NCBI RefSeq assembly: GCF_007997075.1
Contig: NZ_VORS01000008.1
Coordinates: 169,775 to 233,774 of the forward strand
Length of the DNA: 64,000 nucleotides
DNA from: Polaribacter sp. IC073
GTDB taxonomy: Bacteria; Bacteroidota; Bacteroidia; Flavobacteriales; Flavobacteriaceae
Reading direction: 5' to 3'
In this document: positions 61,901-64,000 of the stretch, in pieces
How the letters are laid out: each line of letters begins with the position of its first letter
How positions within the stretch are numbered: position 1 is the first letter of the stretch
Program-made: the position numbers and the translations under genes
The notes under the pieces: generated by a model
Told to the model about the DNA's origin: nothing
Databases searched by the model: none
The model's input: only the letters and a program-made list of their open reading frames with translations

Positions 61901-63735
61901 TCAATTATTTTTGTGGCAGATTTTGTTCCGCATTCTGTAGTTATTTTTTGTGTTAGTGTATATTTTCCAGGATTATTAAATATGAATTCCGGATTTTCTG
62001 AATTTTTATTTGTGCTATTTGTAAATTCCCAATTATCAGATGTTCCACAGTTATCAGAAGTATAATTTACGGTCCATAAATAAGTTGGCGATTTACTACA
62101 CAACTCTGATTCATCTGTAGAATTTGTGGTTTTTACAGTTAATGGGATACAACCTTCTTCGTTGTCTACGGAAAAACTAGTTGTAATTTCTGGTTCGATA
62201 CAGATTTCTTTTGTAAAAACATCTGTTCCACATTTATTATTACCTACTGTAAGAGTTACAGTATATGTTCCTGCTTGAGTATAAGTATGTTCTATATTAT
62301 TTATACCATTAATTGAAATGAATCTTTCTATGGTACTACCATCCCCAAAATCCCAAGTAAAATCTGCTTCTACCGTACAATTGTTGCCGTTTCCTATTAT
62401 TGATTTGTTATTGAAGACTATGCTAGTATTAATACAACTATTATCAATGGATTCAAATTCTGCGGAAGAAGGCTCTAGAATTATTACACTATCAACCTGA
62501 AAAGTAGTAGTTTTACAAGCATTATTTACGTACAAAGTCACTATAAATTGACCATCAGGTTCAGAACAGCTTCCTTTTTCATACTTATGTGAAATTTGAT
62601 TATTATTTTCTATCTCTGTCTGAGTATAAATTTCTGTTGGACTACTATCTCCAAAATCAATTTCATAGGTAGTATCAGGTGAATTAGATTCATATTTACC
62701 TATTCCGAAAATTAAATCTGAATTTACAATACATAAATTACTTGTGTTTCCAGGACTTTCAATACTTCCACCTGGGTTACTGATGTTTTTTACTATATAC
62801 GACACCTCATTTTCACAACCATCACCGTTTACCCCTTTAATTTTCATTGTGTAAACGCCTATATTAGAATAAGTGTGATTGGCAGGAAAAGTTACTGCTG
62901 AAGGAGTAGTTCCATCTCCCCAATCCACAAAAAAAGCGATGTTACAGGTAGAAAAAGCAATATCTTCTACTGTAATTTCATAACTATCTGTATTACTATT
63001 ACTATTACAATTACTGAAATCTTCTCCTGCTAAATCTCTAAATTTAAGTTCAGGTTTTTCTTTTACAGTAATAGCTTTAGATTTTGAAGAAGAGCATCCA
63101 TTTTCATCAGTTACTGTTAACATAACATTAAACGTTTTGGTTCCGCAACCAAGAGCGTCAAAAATATGTGTTGGGTTTGGTTGTGTTGATATAGGAGTTC
63201 CGTCAGCAAAGTCCCAACTGTAAGTTAAAGTTCCAGCTCCAGTTGAATTATTAGTGAATTGAATTGTTTCTCCTGAACAAGCACTGTCATTGTTAAATGA
63301 AAAATCTACAGTTGGAGGTGCGTTTACAGTTATGGTTTCTTCTTGATTTGTTATATTAACTATTTCTCCAAGACTATCTTCTACTTTTGTTAAAATAAAA
63401 ACATAGTCTTTTGGAGTGGAGTTGTTAAAGTCAAAAGAGATTGTTTTATCTGCAGAGCCTACTGTTTTCTTTATGTCTTCAACACCAGCTATTGTATATG
63501 TAAAAATGAAAGGAGCTGTACCTTCTTTTGCTTCAAAAGTAACAGTAGTAGATTCATTTATGCAAATAGTAGTTTTACTAACAGAGATAGTTGCAGATAA
63601 ACCTTCAGAAAAATCAAATAATTTAGAGTTACTTAAATCAGCATAGGTATTTAATAAAATACCACAGACAAGAAACAAAGTAATATAATATGTCTTATTT
63701 TTAAAGTAGTCGGAGAATGCTTTTTTAATTTTCAT
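55918..63735 (-). CDS. Giant secreted adhesin with PKD, Ig-like and SprB repeats and a gliding-motility C-terminal domain
   Basis: A protein of about 2605 aa, from the ATG at 63733-63735. An upstream in-frame start at 63798 would add 21 residues that spoil the signal region. A membrane-like signal (YITLFLVCGILLNTYA) leads. Residues about 60-790 hold PKD domains (YSWDFADGTP, FTWDFGDGST). About 792-1765 are ten Ig-like domains in A-B-C order (motifs SEICLGGTATPLEV, QTICVGGNAGELEV, SQELCQSA). About 1862-2425 are SprB repeats (SCFEGNDGAIEVTISGG). One more PKD follows, then the CHU_C/gliding C-terminal domain (NPTAFTPNGDGYNEAIRP). This domain marks export by the type IX system to the cell surface. 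SprF follows. Confidence 0.92.
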   Translation of the reverse strand: MKIKKAFSDYFKNKTYYITLFLVCGILLNTYADLSNSKLFDFSEGLSATISVSKTTICINESTTVTFEAKEGTAPFIFTYTIAGVEDIKKTVGSADKTISFDFNNSTPKDYVFILTKVEDSLGEIVNITNQEETITVNAPPTVDFSFNNDSACSGETIQFTNNSTGAGTLTYSWDFADGTPISTQPNPTHIFDALGCGTKTFNVMLTVTDENGCSSSKSKAITVKEKPELKFRDLAGEDFSNCNSNSNTDSYEITVEDIAFSTCNIAFFVDWGDGTTPSAVTFPANHTYSNIGVYTMKIKGVNGDGCENEVSYIVKNISNPGGSIESPGNTSNLCIVNSDLIFGIGKYESNSPDTTYEIDFGDSSPTEIYTQTEIENNNQISHKYEKGSCSEPDGQFIVTLYVNNACKTTTFQVDSVIILEPSSAEFESIDNSCINTSIVFNNKSIIGNGNNCTVEADFTWDFGDGSTIERFISINGINNIEHTYTQAGTYTVTLTVGNNKCGTDVFTKEICIEPEITTSFSVDNEEGCIPLTVKTTNSTDESELCSKSPTYLWTVNYTSDNCGTSDNWEFTNSTNKNSENPEFIFNNPGKYTLTQKITTECGTKSATKIIDVKKPPTVNIQEIIDACGNTTINPTATVENCTTNTGSIIYNWTFTGGTPENSTDLNPGNIEYTTPGKHTITLEVTSECGVSNTASQEFEVFEKPIIINTDLTQEICSAQSTSEIILNTDNPNTTFSWTAIATPGISGFLTSGNSKTIPAQILTNSENSVGTVTYTAIPKLGTCEGDSVEFIVTVNPAPIFTTQPISSEICLGGTATPLEVAYQNGTEAPSYQWYSNIDDDNTTGTEITGKTDTNYTPPANTVGETFYYVEISFASGGCDKITSNTANVNVVPQIAVDPVTTPQTICVGGNAGELEVTFSGGTGNPTYQWFSNTNNTNTGGSKITGATASTFTPNTFSSNGNFYYYAKIYLDGNGCNTDTSGVFEINVLTDPIIDTQPISSQELCQSATPLDLNVTVSGGTTSTKNYQWYQNNSNSNTGGTLISGANATTYTPTTTSVGTFYYYVIVSQTESDCSVTSTISQLKVNEAPIITTQPAPYEICLDGTATTLEVAYINGTGTATYQWFSNTTDVNSGGNPIASETNNTYNPPTSTVGEIFYYAEISFTTGGCDKIVSNTASVKVQPQITVNAIADPQTICVGGNAGELEVTFSGGTGNPTYQWFSNTTNSNTGGSEIDSITNSTFTPNSFSTDGTFYYYVEISLNGNGCNTATSGVFEINVLTDPIIDTQPIASQELCQSAIPTDLIVVASGGTTSDINYQWYQNNSNSNTGGTLIPTANSATYMPVTTSVGTFYYYVIVSQTESDCSVTSDVSILKVNEAPIFSKQPIASEICLNGSATTLEVAYTNGTGTPTYQWFSNVTDVNSGGNPIAGETNNSYNPPANTVGETFYYIEVSFTTGGCDKIVSNTASVKVEPQITVNPVADPQTICVGGTTNEMEVTFSGGTGNPSYQWFSNTANSNIDGIVIASATDSKFTPNPFSSNGAFYFYAEIYLDGNGCSLAKSDAFEIKVLTDPVIDTQPIASQELCQSAIPTDLIVVASGGTTSDINYQWYQNNSNSNTGGTLIPTANSATYMPVTTSVGTFYYYVIVSQTESDCSATSDVSKLKVNEAPIFSKQPIASEICLNGSATTLEVDYTNGTGTATYQWFSNTTDVNSGGNPIAGETNNSYNPPTDAVGEIFYYAEISFSTGGCNKIVSSTASVIVNEIPVINSAETTIYSEATFIFNPNSIIGNTVPLGTKYTWSAPIFNPAGSIIGASSETIPQDQISQTLENTGTSPIKVFYTITPATIKCTGSPFTLEVTVNPSINSNAAVLNNSCFQSNDASISTNIIGGIPFETGSPYLIFWTGPNGFTSTDASITNLEVGLYTLKIEDRDGFSITKEFTIIQPNILSISKDVEKNISCFEGNDGAIEVTISGGTFPYSYNWITTDGAGIVQNFKNQNTLTAGTYTLEITDKNNCTIATNFRLTEPDGLKIETVSKQEILCFEGATGAVEINVSGGTLVEISPGVFDYLYNWSGPNGFISSSKNINNLVAGTYIIAVTDNLGCTTNASIIINQSSEIEISYTKTDVTCYGQTNGAIDVTVIGGKAPYIISWSNLANGFSLSNLSGNTYTATITDANNCIEQVSIIIEQPIFFTAPIITPISCNGENDGVIDLNLSGGIPPITVTWSDDASAGLQRNNLASGTYTVIILDSDEDQCPIEQTFTLTNPPAIAVSTSIVNAIDCNIVNSGSIDLDVSGGTAPYSYSWSNGEATQDLLGISAGDYSVEITDANGCSITKLFNIFRQDPININFEETIITDCYLKIVSKQVEANVTGGYLPYTYTWSAGTVSGLDNSIMTTSKNGSYVLTITDNKGCTESKSFLINVPTIGDTDFRYSAFSLNKYDLLSIEDPLQFTNLSTGDYSSITWDFGDGSPITTEVNPVHTYDEVGTFTVTLKVTYDAGCTEIVERIVNITKGYSLINPTAFTPNGDGYNEAIRPSYRGFMEIEMTIYSTWGTTIYYEKGTNLNGWNGTIKGQPAENGNYVMVVRGLTFYKKEITTSTPLTLLK
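56460..58150 (-). repeat. SprB-type repeats in the adhesin
   Basis: About seven units of 70-85 aa, each with a Cys-containing start, an SGG turn, YSYNW-like strand and AGTYTLEITD-like end. They are diverged from one another, unlike the Ig-like units. Confidence 0.85.
58440..61360 (-). repeat. 870-bp super-repeats in the adhesin (three Ig-like domains per unit)
   Basis: The same landmark (cagaag-like stretch before ggttg) recurs at 58701, 59571, 60441 and about 61310, so the period is 870 bp (290 aa). Each unit holds three Ig-like domains of types A, B, C; a fourth A ends the array. The copies at 58663-59010 and 59533-59880 differ at only a few bases. Confidence 0.9.
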
Positions 63736-63907
63736 GCTTGTTTTGGGAGCTACTTTTACATCAAAATTTATAAATTTGATACATAAAATAGATTGCATCT
63801 ATTTCAAGCAGGTTTTGCAATTTCGGTTTTTCTTTCTTATTTCAAAATCAAATATAACAAATCTAATTGTAAAAGAGTAGTTTGTAACTGTTTTAAGCTT
63901 TGTTATT

Positions 63908-64000
63908 TTAATTTCCTTTCAAAGCAGAAATCATCGCTAATTGTCTTGCTTGATCATCTTCTCGATCTCTCTTCTTAATTTTTTCTATATATATATATAT
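63908..64000 (-). CDS. C-terminal fragment of a gene running in from the right edge
   Basis: The minus strand reads about 30 codons (ending KRDREDDQARQLAMISALKGN) to a TAA at 63908-63910. The Arg/Asp-rich wording looks coding, but the fragment is too short to name. It begins in a TA dinucleotide run at the window edge. It is upstream of the adhesin in the same direction. Confidence 0.4.
   Translation of the reverse strand: MYIYIEKIKKRDREDDQARQLAMISALKGN

Noticed and set aside
63984..64000. TA dinucleotide run at the right edge as a regulatory or phase-variable repeat
   Set aside because: It is cut by the window edge, so its length and context cannot be judged.

Overview
This window looks like chromosome of a marine-type Flavobacteriaceae bacterium; Polaribacter or a close relative is my best guess, from gene content alone. 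The DNA is strongly AT-rich. Genes mostly lack Shine-Dalgarno sequences, and several starts sit just downstream of the Bacteroidetes -7 promoter box TAnnTTTG. The right end carries lineage-specific gliding/type IX secretion genes: a giant adhesin with a gliding-motility C-terminal domain and a PorP/SprF partner.

Layout. 1-3.2 kb: end of a TatD nuclease, a DEAD-box helicase translationally coupled to a small unknown protein, and a short-chain dehydrogenase. 3.4-13.3 kb: a dense minus-strand signalling cluster with a 1252-aa multi-PAS histidine kinase, two short receiver proteins, a receiver/pseudokinase, a receiver-PAS-HisKA_3 kinase and a NarL-type regulator overlapping it by 4 nt, plus a separate single receiver. 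13.8-25.2 kb: envelope and housekeeping genes (OmpA-like lipoprotein, ApbE, a methyltransferase, map, a HAD phosphatase, a thioredoxin-like lipoprotein, gpmI, a long aromatic amino acid hydroxylase with a rhodanese, and a GSCFA protein). 25.5-28.7 kb: a cobalamin riboswitch driving a BtuB-type TonB receptor and a surface beta-propeller lipoprotein that may be BtuG-like. 29-36 kb: alaS, an M23 peptidase, a MerR regulator, and a LemA/TPM/TPM operon. 36-42 kb: an xdhC/mobA-like pair in a row with a three-part fusion (metallophosphoesterase, kinase-like middle, outer-membrane barrel) and a DUF423 protein. 42-46 kb: methionine sulfoxide repair (two MsrA-type proteins, MsrB) around SelO and an aldo/keto reductase. 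46-53 kb: an HD-domain protein fused to a Pycsar-effector-type membrane module, a large GAF-type protein, and the GTPases Der and Era. 53.2-55 kb: initiator tRNA-Met followed by a decayed ISL3/ISAon1-type insertion sequence. 55-64 kb: PorP/SprF and the giant adhesin, then the C-terminal tail of one more gene.

The most interesting points are: (1) short receiver proteins whose tails copy the dimerisation helix of the neighbouring kinase, next to a receiver with a dead kinase remnant; (2) a 1232-aa lipoprotein that seems to combine a metallophosphoesterase, a CotH/PI3K-like kinase signature and an outer-membrane beta-barrel; (3) an HD phosphohydrolase joined to a Pycsar-type effector with no cyclase nearby; (4) the B12 riboswitch with its BtuB and possible BtuG; (5) a nearly leaderless era transcript; and (6) 870-bp super-repeats in the adhesin, with two copies almost identical over about 350 bp. 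No CRISPR array, prophage or intact integrase was seen.
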